The notes: a model not told the origin generated them from the sequence alone. Numbered from the stretch's first letter, positions 49,200 to 58,142 are shown. The stretch: 61,723 bases of DNA from Acanthamoeba sp. SK_2022b (GCA_027943245.1 JANDJZ010000003.1:1-61723), one strand, 5' to 3'. Program-made: numbers and translations.

Positions 49200-50867
49200 A
49201 TGTGTGCATGGAGGCTTGGCGCCTGGTCGCTATTATTAGCGTTTTGCAGCTCGGCGTGGTGCGCGGAAATCACCAGCCCTGCCGATCGCGACAGCATTAC
49301 CCAACAGCAGAAATCGTTGCTGGAACAGGCGCAGCAGCAACGCGAGGCGCTGCAAAATAACGTTGAACTGCCGGCGCTACCGCTGCCTGAGCCGGCCAGC
49401 GCAGGGGCGGTTTGCCAACCGGTGCGGCAGATCGTTTTTCAGGGCGCCGAACATCTTTCCTGGTCGGTAAAAGAAAGCCTGGCCCGCCCGTATCAGGGGC
49501 GCTGCCTGACGCTGGAACACATCAACCGTCTGGTGCGCGAAACCACCAATGCTTATCTGCAACGCGGCTATGTCACTTCGCAGGCCTGGCTGCAGGAGCA
49601 GGATATCTCCCGCGGCGTGTTGACCGTCAGCGCCAGAGAAGGGCGAATCGAGTCCATCACGCAAAACGGTGAGCAGACGCTGGCGTTGAAGATGGCGTTT
49701 CCCGACCTGGTTGGTGACGTATTGAATCTGCGCGATATCGAGCAGGGCATGGAGCAACTCAATCGCCTGCCGTCGCAACAGGTGACTATCGATATTCAAC
49801 CTGGCGAGCAACCCGGCTTTTCCAAAGTGGTTTTGCTGCGCGGTGCCACGCGCGCACCGGTCTCTTTCTCTTTCGGCGCCGATAACAGCGGCCAGAAAAG
49901 CACCGGCACCGGGCAGATGAACGCCGCCTTCTCGCTGGATAATCCGCTGTGTCTCGCCGATCAATGGTCGCTTTCTGCAGCGCGCAATAACGATTTCAGC
50001 CCGCATCATCGCAGCCGCAGCCTGAACGGCAGCGTCACCTTGCCCTATGGCTATTGGCTGTTCAGCTACCAGTATGCCTGGAACGATTTTTTCCAGCAGG
50101 TGCCGTTCAACGGTGCCACTTACCGCTATCAGGGCAATAACCAGACCCAGCGTTTGGGCGCCAACCGCACGTTGCTGCGGGATGGCAAACGCAAGTTGGC
50201 CGTCGATATCGGGCTGGCGCGGCGCACCACGGAAAATAAGCTGGCGGGGGAACGGTTGGGCGTCAGCAGCCCGACGCTCAGCATCGCCAGTCTGGGCCTT
50301 AATTACAGTGCGGTCGCGGGCGGCGGCTATATGACGCTGAACCCGACGGTAAGCCGCGGGCTGCGCATGCTGGGCGCTACCGCCGACGATCCGGAGCGCA
50401 ACGGGGCGCCGCGCAGCGAGTTCCGCAAGCTTGGTCTCAGCGCCAGCTATTTCTATCCGCTCGCCCCCTCTCTCTACTACCTGACCTCGGCCTACGGACA
50501 AACCAGCGCAGACAACCTGTATGCCGGCGAGCGCATTTCCATCGGTGGGCAATACTCGGTGCGTGGCTTTAAAGAGCAGTACCTGACCGGCAATCGCGGC
50601 GCCTACTGGCGCAATGAACTCAACTGGCAATGGCAGACCTTGCCGGGGCTGGGGGAGCTCTCTTTGACCGGCGCGTTAGACGCCGGCTGGCTGCGGGGGC
50701 GCGCCGGGCAGATCGACGGCGGCAACGTCGCCGGCGCGGCGCTGGGTGCCACGTTAAGCGGCCGTTGGTTCAATCAGGCGATCACCGTCGGTAAACCGCT
50801 GACGCACCCAGACAGCCTGCAACCGGATCGTTGGGTGGCCTACTGGCAAGCCACCGTCACCTTATAA
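49200..50867 (+). CDS. cdiB: Two-partner secretion outer-membrane transporter CdiB (TpsB/ShlB family)
   Basis: A 555-residue Omp85-superfamily exporter. Signal peptide is residues 1-21 (LLLAFCSSAWCA ending). A Gln/Glu-rich linker helix (27-50, QQQKSLLEQAQQQREAL) is followed by POTRA domains about 70-220 (CQPVRQIVFQGAEHLS; RGYVTSQAWLQEQDISRGVL). A 16-strand barrel from about 230 has the conserved loop-6 motif SVRGFKEQYLTGNRG near 455-469. It ends with an aromatic-rich strand and TVTL. It would secrete the adjacent CdiA-like protein. The ATG at 49200 gives the only good signal peptide; its ribosome binding site is weak. Confidence 0.92.
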   Translation: MCAWRLGAWSLLLAFCSSAWCAEITSPADRDSITQQQKSLLEQAQQQREALQNNVELPALPLPEPASAGAVCQPVRQIVFQGAEHLSWSVKESLARPYQGRCLTLEHINRLVRETTNAYLQRGYVTSQAWLQEQDISRGVLTVSAREGRIESITQNGEQTLALKMAFPDLVGDVLNLRDIEQGMEQLNRLPSQQVTIDIQPGEQPGFSKVVLLRGATRAPVSFSFGADNSGQKSTGTGQMNAAFSLDNPLCLADQWSLSAARNNDFSPHHRSRSLNGSVTLPYGYWLFSYQYAWNDFFQQVPFNGATYRYQGNNQTQRLGANRTLLRDGKRKLAVDIGLARRTTENKLAGERLGVSSPTLSIASLGLNYSAVAGGGYMTLNPTVSRGLRMLGATADDPERNGAPRSEFRKLGLSASYFYPLAPSLYYLTSAYGQTSADNLYAGERISIGGQYSVRGFKEQYLTGNRGAYWRNELNWQWQTLPGLGELSLTGALDAGWLRGRAGQIDGGNVAGAALGATLSGRWFNQAITVGKPLTHPDSLQPDRWVAYWQATVTL

Positions 50868-50927
50868 CGCCAGCACACAGCAGGAGCGCCTCGGCGTTCA
50901 AAACAACATCCTTTCGAAGGAATGAAT

Positions 50928-53900
50928 ATGGATAAGCTCAACCCTCCGTTGGCGCGGGGCGCCAGCTATTTGCTGATCTACCTGACGGCTTTCCAGCCGT
51001 TGCACCCGGCGTTTGCCGCCGGCATTACCGCCGCCAACGGCAATACGCAGGTGGTTATCAAGCCGGGCGACGTGCCGGTGGTGAATATCGCCACGCCGAA
51101 CGGTGCAGGCATCTCGCACAACACCTATAAAGATTTCAACGTTGGGCCACAGGGCGCCGTATTGAATAACGCCACGCACGGCGGCAAAACGCAGCTGGGC
51201 GTGGAAATCTCCAGCGCGCAGGGCAACACCTACCTGAAGGGAAAGCCGGCGGAGTTGATCATCAACGAGGTGATCGGCGGCAGTCGTTCCGAGCTTCAGG
51301 GCAAGCTCGAGGTGTTCGGCAACAAGGCCAACGTGATGATCGCCAACCCGAATGGCATCACCTGCGACGGCTGCGGCTTTATCAACGCGCCGGGCGTGAC
51401 GTTAACCACCGGTAAACCGCAGTTCGACAAGCAGGGCGCGCTGGAAGCGCTGGAGGTGAAAAAAGGCGGTGTCACCATCGGCGGCAAAGGGCTGGACGGC
51501 AGCGGCGCCGACTATGTCGATATCATCAGCCGCGCCACCGAGCTGAACGGCAAAATCAACGCGCAAAATCTGTCGCTGACCCAGGGCGCCAACCGCATTA
51601 GCTTCAAAGACGGCAGCATCAAACCGATCGCCGGTGAAGGCGCAAAACCTGTGCTGGCGGTGGATACCAAAGCGCTGGGCGGCATGTACGCCAACAAAAT
51701 CCGCCTGGTGGCCAACGAGGATGGGGTGGGGGTGAATCTGAAAGACCTCACCAGCAAACAGCGGGATATTACGCTGAGCGTTAACGGTAACCTGGTGCTT
51801 AACGGCACCACGCACAGCAAGGGTGATCTTAATGTCAGCGCCAAGGGATTGCACATTACGCCGGGCGCTGTCGTGCAGGCGGACGGCAACGCCACGTTGG
51901 CGACGACGACGCTGGTGAATGACGGGCAAACCAGCACCAGCGGCGATATGCGTATCTTTGGCGACCATATCCGCAACGCGGGGGAAAACGCCAAGTTGCA
52001 CGCCAATAAAAATATGTGGATCCAAAAGGATGCGCAGGGCAACAAGGCTAAATCCGTCGAGAACCGTTCGGCGAAAATCCTGACCAACAGTGGCGATTTG
52101 GTGATACGCACGGAGAGTTTAAATAACGTTCGCCAGCAGTTCGCCATTTCCTCTACTAACGCGCCGAAGGACAACAAGGATATCGATCGTTGGTTGGCTG
52201 ATGGTGTGTACGAGGGGCAATTCGATTACCAATTTTTTGATTATTTGGCGGACTTTGAAGATAAAAATTTCACCTGGTTGGGACATGTTGATTTCAAAAA
52301 AACGCCCTGGGTTAACAGTGAACGCGTGCGTTTTACCGTAGTGACCGACAGCCGTCCCGCAGAAATCATTTCAGGGAAGAATGCCTACATTAATGCGTCG
52401 GAGCTTTGGAATCACGTCAGCACAATAAAAGCGACTAACGACCTGATTTTAACTGGCAATAATCTGGGCGTGCGCAGTGAAATGACGGGGGACATGAACG
52501 ACTATGCACTGTTCGAACCGAAGGTGCCGAATCCTAAAGTTGTTCTGGGACATAAATGGCAGGATCAGAAATCGTCGATCCCGGAATATGTCATTTATGT
52601 CAGAAAAGGTGGGCAAAAGAGCTGGTCGGCTTCTGGCTATCCTTTCTCAGCCATGTTGGCCGGTGGCAGTTTGGTCGCGGATTTTAAAAATCAGATAGAA
52701 ATTAAAACTTCGACGCCGGTGGAAAATCAGCTTAGTGAAGTGGTGGCTTCGGGGCGGCCTGACTCGCTGGCAGCTCACAATATTGTGCTGCATGCGGGAC
52801 GCGTCATCAGTACCGATAAAATAAACGCGCGTAACGACCTGACTGTGGTTGCCGACGATCTGTTTTACACCGACGGTGCTGAGCTGACTGCTGGCAAGAG
52901 TCTGAACGTTGCAGCAGTGAATGAGCTGGATGCCCGTCAAAGCTATCTGAAGGGGCATAATGTCACTTTGACCAGCCGCAACGGCAACGTCAAAGTGCAC
53001 ACTGTACCTAGCCCGCGCTATTTCGGCGTCGATGGTGCCCGCTGGCTGAGCCAATTGAATGCTGCCGGGGACTTAACCTTAAATGCCGGGCAAGGCATTT
53101 ATCTACGTAACACGCACTTCGCGCCGCAAAGCCAAAATATTGCAATGACGGCGAACGGCACGGTTTCGATTGTCAGAAATGACGAGGCGTTGAATAACGA
53201 TCGTTTAGCGCAGAATTTATCTCCTGAACAACGACAAACGCAGTTCAACCAACTGCTAAATGCTGGACAGTTGAACGCCAGTGGTTCAGTGCTGCTCAAC
53301 AGCGGCGGTTATCTGGCGCTGCGCGGGACGCACATTAAAGCAGGCAAAGATGTCACGCTGTTGGCCGGCCATAATGCCGATCTGAACTATCGTGAATTGG
53401 GGGGGAAATTTAGTCGCTTTTTCCCCTCTTCTCGCACGCCTGAACTGGGTAGCCGGGTACACGCCGGCGGCAATTTACTGATTAACTCGGCCCGCGACAT
53501 TGGCACCCAGGGCGGCGCGCTTTCCGCTAACGGCAACATCACGCTGTTGGCAGGACAAAATATGTGGTTATCGAATGTTGCCTATTCCGCTATCGATGCC
53601 GCCAACGACAACAACAAAGACGAGCGCCATGTGGTCACCGCCCTCAGCGCCGGGAAAAACCTGACCGCGTCGGCGAACAACCAACTGCTGACTTACGGCG
53701 CCAAGCTGACCTCCGGCGCCAACATGACGCTGACTTCCGGCAGCGACATGCGCTTTGAGGCGGTGCAGAACCACACCTACCGCGAGGGCGGCAACGAGTT
53801 CACCGAAACTCGCACCCAGCAAGGTACCGAGCTGAATGCCGGTGGCCTGATGACGGTGATTTCCGGCGGCAGCATTCTGTTCCAGGCGACCAAGCTGGTG

Positions 53901-56882
53901 GTTAAAGGGTTGGGAGCTAACTGGAAACCGCCGGTAGCGGTGACGGACTGGGGCAGTCGTATTGCGGCGGCGGAGCAGGCGGTTAGAAATGCAGAGCAAA
54001 ATGTTAATCAAAGACAGGGTGCACTGAACAACGTTAAAAGTTCCCCAGAAGGTTTATTGTTAGACGATCCGGCTAGGCATCCTCTGTCAGAGAAACTTGC
54101 TGGCGTGATGACGGTAGCGGGCAACACGTCTTTCCATTATGACTGGGGAAATATTGAAGTAAACAACCGTGCAGATTTGGAAAAATTAATTAATGGGGGA
54201 GGGAAGGCATTTGACCCATTCCCTGACGGCGTCGATCCGGCCGAGACCTCCGGTGATGGCTATGAAATTGCCCTGGCTCTTCAGAAAAAGCAGATAGAAG
54301 CATACGAAAACCTGAGACAACGTATAATTAACAAAAATAATGAGATAACTGCAGCACAGCAAGCGCTATCTTCTGCGTCAGGTGAAAAAGCAAACGCAGA
54401 GCGAGAGTTAGCTGCTATTCGTCAGCAAGCTCAAACCCAAAATGCGAACGAAGCCAAACAAAAAGCTCAGGTCGACGCCCATAATCAGGCCGAAGCTATG
54501 CGTGTCGGCAATATGGATATTGCCGCCAAGGGTGGCTATCTCTACGCCCAGGCGATGGAGGAGTCCAGCCACTACGAGAAAAAGGAAACCAAGCGCAAAT
54601 GGTGGGGCAAGAAAACCGAGGTTAAGCAGACCCGCCATGACGTGACCAACAAGGTTACCGAGTTTACCGCCGCCGGCAATATCACGCTGATGAGCCGCGA
54701 CGACAGCACCTATGAAGCCAGCAAAATCGCCGCCGGGCAAAACGCGCGCCTGACCAGCTCCCGTGGACAGGTTAACTTCCGCGCGGTGAAAAACACCTCT
54801 TTCGAACAGACCGTCAGCAATTCGAAAGGCTTCTTTATCAAGCAGGCCAATAAAGGGTACGAAGACAATAAGTGGGTGCTGCCGAGCATCCATACCGGTG
54901 GCGCCTTGACCGTAGAGGCCGCCAAGGGCGTCAGCGCCGATGTGAAGGTGAAAAACGGCCAGGCGTTGCAAAGCGCCATCGACGCCCTGGGCAATACGCC
55001 GGGCACCACCTGGGTCAAAGATCTGAACAAGCGCAACGACGTGCAGTGGAGCAAGGTCAAAGACGCTTACGACAGATGGGATTACAAGAGCCAGCACCTG
55101 AACCCGGCGGTGGCGGCGGTGATCGCCATTGCGGCCGCGGCGGTGACCGCTGGCAGTTCACTGGCGGCCACGGCAGCCTCCAGCGTTTCCGGCGCCGTGG
55201 GCGGCGGGGCGGTAACCAGCGGCGCGGTCACCGCCGGGATGTCTTCGCTGGCCTCCCAGGCGGCGGTGGCGCTGGTGGAAAACCAGGGCAACCTGTCGAA
55301 AACCCTGCAGGCGCTGGGTAGCAATGAGAACGTCAAGGCGACCGCCACGGCGATGGCGATCGGCGGCGCGCTCAACGGTTTCGACAGCGCGATGGGCTGG
55401 AGCAAGGACGCGGCGGGCAAACCGCTTAACCCGAACAACGTCAAACTGCCGCAGCTGAGCAACGGCGATTGGAGCAAGGTGGCGCAGCGGGTGGCCGGGC
55501 AATCGGTTATCAGCTCCAGCCTGAATACCGCCATCAACGGCGGCAGCTTCAAGGACAACCTGACCAATGCGCTGCTGGCGAATATCGGCAGCCAGGTTCA
55601 GGCCGAGGGCGCCAACCTGATTGGGGATAACGGTCAGGTTCTCGATATACCGGGCCGGGCCGTAAGCCATGCCGTTCTGGCGGGCGTGGCCGCAGAAATC
55701 GGCAAGGGTAATGCCAAAGGCGCGGCGGCCGGGGCGCTGGCGGCGGAGCTGGCCGGGGTGATCATCAATGATAATTTGGTCAGAAGTGAAGGTTGGCAGG
55801 AGCGTCAGGCTCAAATCAGCCGCGTAGCGGGCGCCTTTGCAGGGGCCATCGTAACCGCCAAAGCCGCAGGCGCCACCAGCGGTGCAAATGCGGGTGAGTT
55901 TGTCGAGCGTTTCAATCGGCAACTGCACCAGGAAGAACTCAACGCGATTAAAGAGTTGGCTAAGGGCGACAAGGAAAAAGAAGCGCGTCTGATGGCGGCT
56001 TCATGCCGAAAAGTAGCTTGCACCACGCAAGAGGCGTTGAACTCAGACGAACGCAAGCAGTTTGAAGCCCTGATGAATAAGTACCCGTCAACGCGGGATG
56101 AAGACGGCCTCATTGCCAACTACTGGGTACAAAAGGAGCGTCAGTGCTTCGGCAACTATCCGGCGTTTGCCGGCTATGACAGCGAAAAGTTATTCACGTA
56201 TGATTTGGGCGATCAGATAACCGACGGCCAGCTGTTTGCACGCAACCAGCAGATAGAACAAATCAGCAAGTTGACCGGTTGGTCGCCGGACTGGGTGAAT
56301 GCCTCGGTGATGGCGGTCTCTATTGCCAGCACATTTGCCGGTATGGGTAAAGCGAACGTCGGCAACCAATACCTGTCATCCAAACTGGTAGGGCCAACCA
56401 GCGCCTGGAAAGGGTATCTGGTCAATGAGAAGACGGTTCAGCAGGCTGCTGCATTCAAAAACCAGGTTACAGAACTGAGGGCTGGTCTACCATCAGACTG
56501 GAAACGTGGTGGCAACGTTGCCGTGGCCAATATTGATATATCTGGAATGCCAAAGACACTTGCGGGTCACAATCTCATAAATGTTGAAGGGAAAGGTTTT
56601 GTTGGAAAGGGAAAAGAAAATTTCAAATATGAGACTTTGCTTACTGATGATGGTAGACCAGTACCAAGACGTATAGACTCTGAATATAAAATATTGGATA
56701 ACTTAGCTGATAAATTAGGAAGTAATTATTCTGCTAAAGGTTCTGTTACTATTTTTACAGAAAAACCTGCCTGCGACAGTTGCTTGGGCGTTGTTAAACA
56801 ATTCGAGAGTAGGTACCCTGGGGTGAAAATTAACGTTTTGGACAATAACGGAGTGCGTTTGATTCCGGGAAGAGGTAAATAA
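50928..56882 (+). CDS. cdiA: CdiA-type contact-dependent inhibition exoprotein with C-terminal deaminase-type toxin domain
   Basis: A 1984-residue TpsA protein. Signal region 1-32; two-partner secretion domain about 35-270 (with IANPNGITCDGCGF). Filamentous haemagglutinin repeats follow to about 1000, and a coiled-coil stretch about 1010-1190. DUF637 pretoxin lies about 1390-1520. The variable C-terminal domain starts near 1825. The last carries a deaminase-like pair: D1917-S-E1919 and PACDSC (C1949, C1952), resembling the BURPS668_1122 toxin-deaminase family; the usual first ligand (His/Cys) is Asp. No VENN motif; FNRQLHQEE stands near its place. Start: ATG 50928, six bases after AAGGA (not 50922). 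Base composition turns AT-rich from about 56500. Intact. Confidence 0.9.
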   Translation: MDKLNPPLARGASYLLIYLTAFQPLHPAFAAGITAANGNTQVVIKPGDVPVVNIATPNGAGISHNTYKDFNVGPQGAVLNNATHGGKTQLGVEISSAQGNTYLKGKPAELIINEVIGGSRSELQGKLEVFGNKANVMIANPNGITCDGCGFINAPGVTLTTGKPQFDKQGALEALEVKKGGVTIGGKGLDGSGADYVDIISRATELNGKINAQNLSLTQGANRISFKDGSIKPIAGEGAKPVLAVDTKALGGMYANKIRLVANEDGVGVNLKDLTSKQRDITLSVNGNLVLNGTTHSKGDLNVSAKGLHITPGAVVQADGNATLATTTLVNDGQTSTSGDMRIFGDHIRNAGENAKLHANKNMWIQKDAQGNKAKSVENRSAKILTNSGDLVIRTESLNNVRQQFAISSTNAPKDNKDIDRWLADGVYEGQFDYQFFDYLADFEDKNFTWLGHVDFKKTPWVNSERVRFTVVTDSRPAEIISGKNAYINASELWNHVSTIKATNDLILTGNNLGVRSEMTGDMNDYALFEPKVPNPKVVLGHKWQDQKSSIPEYVIYVRKGGQKSWSASGYPFSAMLAGGSLVADFKNQIEIKTSTPVENQLSEVVASGRPDSLAAHNIVLHAGRVISTDKINARNDLTVVADDLFYTDGAELTAGKSLNVAAVNELDARQSYLKGHNVTLTSRNGNVKVHTVPSPRYFGVDGARWLSQLNAAGDLTLNAGQGIYLRNTHFAPQSQNIAMTANGTVSIVRNDEALNNDRLAQNLSPEQRQTQFNQLLNAGQLNASGSVLLNSGGYLALRGTHIKAGKDVTLLAGHNADLNYRELGGKFSRFFPSSRTPELGSRVHAGGNLLINSARDIGTQGGALSANGNITLLAGQNMWLSNVAYSAIDAANDNNKDERHVVTALSAGKNLTASANNQLLTYGAKLTSGANMTLTSGSDMRFEAVQNHTYREGGNEFTETRTQQGTELNAGGLMTVISGGSILFQATKLVVKGLGANWKPPVAVTDWGSRIAAAEQAVRNAEQNVNQRQGALNNVKSSPEGLLLDDPARHPLSEKLAGVMTVAGNTSFHYDWGNIEVNNRADLEKLINGGGKAFDPFPDGVDPAETSGDGYEIALALQKKQIEAYENLRQRIINKNNEITAAQQALSSASGEKANAERELAAIRQQAQTQNANEAKQKAQVDAHNQAEAMRVGNMDIAAKGGYLYAQAMEESSHYEKKETKRKWWGKKTEVKQTRHDVTNKVTEFTAAGNITLMSRDDSTYEASKIAAGQNARLTSSRGQVNFRAVKNTSFEQTVSNSKGFFIKQANKGYEDNKWVLPSIHTGGALTVEAAKGVSADVKVKNGQALQSAIDALGNTPGTTWVKDLNKRNDVQWSKVKDAYDRWDYKSQHLNPAVAAVIAIAAAAVTAGSSLAATAASSVSGAVGGGAVTSGAVTAGMSSLASQAAVALVENQGNLSKTLQALGSNENVKATATAMAIGGALNGFDSAMGWSKDAAGKPLNPNNVKLPQLSNGDWSKVAQRVAGQSVISSSLNTAINGGSFKDNLTNALLANIGSQVQAEGANLIGDNGQVLDIPGRAVSHAVLAGVAAEIGKGNAKGAAAGALAAELAGVIINDNLVRSEGWQERQAQISRVAGAFAGAIVTAKAAGATSGANAGEFVERFNRQLHQEELNAIKELAKGDKEKEARLMAASCRKVACTTQEALNSDERKQFEALMNKYPSTRDEDGLIANYWVQKERQCFGNYPAFAGYDSEKLFTYDLGDQITDGQLFARNQQIEQISKLTGWSPDWVNASVMAVSIASTFAGMGKANVGNQYLSSKLVGPTSAWKGYLVNEKTVQQAAAFKNQVTELRAGLPSDWKRGGNVAVANIDISGMPKTLAGHNLINVEGKGFVGKGKENFKYETLLTDDGRPVPRRIDSEYKILDNLADKLGSNYSAKGSVTIFTEKPACDSCLGVVKQFESRYPGVKINVLDNNGVRLIPGRGK

Positions 56883-56884
56883 CA

Positions 56885-57259
56885 ATGAGTGTGATGAATT
56901 ATGATGAGATAAGAAATAGCTTTGCCCATTCAAGTTACGTTTATTGCAGGGAGATAATTGACCTATTGAAAGATGGGGATAACCATGGGGTTTGTGATAC
57001 ATCTGATCAGGCGTTTGCGTATGAGTCATTAGAAGGTTCGTTTGAAGAACCTATAGAATGCCTCATGCTTGAGCTAGTGACGCTCATCTTTATGGCTGGT
57101 CGATGTAGTGATAAAACAGTAAAGTTCCACACAGATATCATATTAAAAATTTTATCCGAAAATGATTTATTCGAAATGCTTAAGGATGTAACTGAAGATG
57201 ACAAAAACGAAATTTTAAACGATCTTCGACTGCTTGGCTTGATCGATAAGCCTGAATAA
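56885..57259 (+). CDS. cdiI: Putative CdiI immunity protein for the adjacent deaminase-type toxin
   Basis: A 124-residue acidic, mainly helical-looking protein with no family I recognise. It starts two bases after the cdiA stop, with AGAGG upstream, and shares the AT-rich composition of the cdiA 3' end. Position, size and acidity are those of a CDI immunity protein, which would bind and neutralise the toxin domain in sister cells. The function is thus inferred from context. An ATG three codons downstream is an alternative start. Confidence 0.8.
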   Translation: MSVMNYDEIRNSFAHSSYVYCREIIDLLKDGDNHGVCDTSDQAFAYESLEGSFEEPIECLMLELVTLIFMAGRCSDKTVKFHTDIILKILSENDLFEMLKDVTEDDKNEILNDLRLLGLIDKPE

Positions 57260-57289
57260 AAGGATGCTCGTGTGGATTGATGTGTTTTG

Positions 57290-57334
57290 TCTATCGTCTG
57301 GATCCATGACAGCGACTATGAAGATTGGATCTAA
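57290..57334 (+). pseudogene. 3'-terminal remnant of a DUF596-like immunity gene
   Basis: The bases 57290-57334 read SIVWIHDSDYEDWI-stop, closely like the end of the intact immunity gene at 57574-57933 (LVWIHEDGYQDWT-stop). At DNA level 57296-57329 matches 57895-57928 in 28 of 34 positions. An in-frame stop lies just upstream and no body of the gene remains. It appears to be the tail of a lost paralogous immunity gene, with its own terminator (57347-57370) still behind it. Confidence 0.65.
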
Positions 57335-57346
57335 CCCGCACACAGA

Positions 57347-57370
57347 AATGGCTCTTCGGAGCCGTTTTCT
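57347..57370 (+). terminator. Terminator after the cdiI/relic immunity region
   Basis: The stem GGCTC-TTCG-GAGCC (57350-57363) with a stable UUCG tetraloop is followed by GTTTTCT. It is placed to end transcripts from cdiBAI and lies after the immunity-gene remnant. Confidence 0.8.
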
Positions 57371-57400
57371 CTTGATGTTGTATCCCATATAAACGCCGAT

Positions 57401-57539
57401 AGGACGCGGCGGGCAAACCGCTTAACCCGAACAACGTCAAACTGCCGCAGCTGAGCAACGGTGACTGGAGCACGGTGGCGCAGCGGGTGGCCGGGAAATC
57501 GGTCATCAGCTCCAGCCTGAATACCGCCATTAATGGCGG
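57401..57539 (+). repeat. Displaced copy of the cdiA pretoxin region (orphan CT module remnant)
   Basis: These 139 bases match 55405-55543 inside cdiA with seven differences. They encode DAAGKPLNPNNVKLPQLSNG, then DWSTVAQRVAGKSVISSSLN and TAINGG in the same phase. The copy begins directly after an in-frame stop (57400-57402), has no start or ribosome binding site, and passes straight into the region before the immunity gene at 57574. Such copies normally head an orphan cdiA-CT/cdiI module and allow recombination into cdiA; here the toxin-coding part is missing. Confidence 0.88.
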
Positions 57540-57573
57540 TAAAAAATTAAATCAAATTTCGATGAGGGCTACC

Positions 57574-57933
57574 ATGTTGTATAGCGATGAACAATACAAA
57601 CTGTTTAGAGAAGAGTTGGATGGTGCTTCCATTGGAACCGTATGGTCAGCTATGAGAGCTGATAATTTTGATAGAAACACATTGTCCTACGAAGAAAAGA
57701 AAAACTATTTTTTCGACTTAATTCATCACCTTATGGCTGAAGGGAGAGTAAGGTTAGGTAAGCATGGCCAATTCCTTGAGGGAGACATTGAAGAACAGGT
57801 AACACATTACAAAGCTGTATTCCCTAAGACAGAAGAGGAATGGAAAAAAAATGAAGACATTTGGTTCTATGAAGAGGAATGCCCTGGTGGTCTTGTCTGG
57901 ATTCATGAAGACGGCTATCAAGATTGGACGTAG
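57574..57933 (+). CDS. Orphan CDI-type immunity protein, DUF596-like
   Basis: A 119-residue acidic protein beginning MLYSDEQYKLFREELDGASI, resembling DUF596 proteins found as immunity partners in CDI and related loci. The ATG at 57574 is chosen because AGGG lies five bases upstream; the ATG at 57562 and frame extension to 57475 cover the relic pretoxin sequence. No cognate toxin gene is present in the window, so it may guard against a toxin carried by other strains. Strong terminator follows at 57977-58003. Confidence 0.78.
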   Translation: MLYSDEQYKLFREELDGASIGTVWSAMRADNFDRNTLSYEEKKNYFFDLIHHLMAEGRVRLGKHGQFLEGDIEEQVTHYKAVFPKTEEEWKKNEDIWFYEEECPGGLVWIHEDGYQDWT

Positions 57934-57976
57934 TTACTGATACTATCTGTAGTATGATAAGCTGTTAACAGATTAT

Positions 57977-58003
57977 AAAAAGCCCGCAAAAGCGGGTTTT
58001 TTA
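57977..58003 (+). terminator. Intrinsic terminator after the orphan immunity gene
   Basis: Stem CCCGC-AAAA-GCGGG flanked by A-run and T-run (bidirectional form), ending the CDI locus. Confidence 0.9.
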
Positions 58004-58142
58004 TTACGCAGCAATCAAAAAATAACACATTGATTTTTTCAAATCATTCAGTTTGCAATACATACACATTGCAGAAATATTCGCTTTGATAATGAATACG
58101 GCGCATATATTGCTCTGTAATATCTACGATGAAATTTGATTT

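Noticed and set aside
55750..55930. Search for the VENN boundary motif in CdiA
   Set aside because: No VENN was found; the nearest equivalent is FNRQLHQEE, so the boundary of the variable domain had to be placed by composition and domain logic.
49200..56882. Considered as the ShlB/ShlA haemolysin locus of Serratia
   Set aside because: The exoprotein is longer (1984 residues), has a DUF637 pretoxin region and a deaminase-type C-terminus followed by an immunity gene, which fits CDI and not the pore-forming haemolysin.
57475..57573. Longer start for the orphan immunity gene (frame open from 57403)
   Set aside because: The extension translates the relic pretoxin copy and has no ribosome binding site; AGGG five bases before the ATG at 57574 decides the start.
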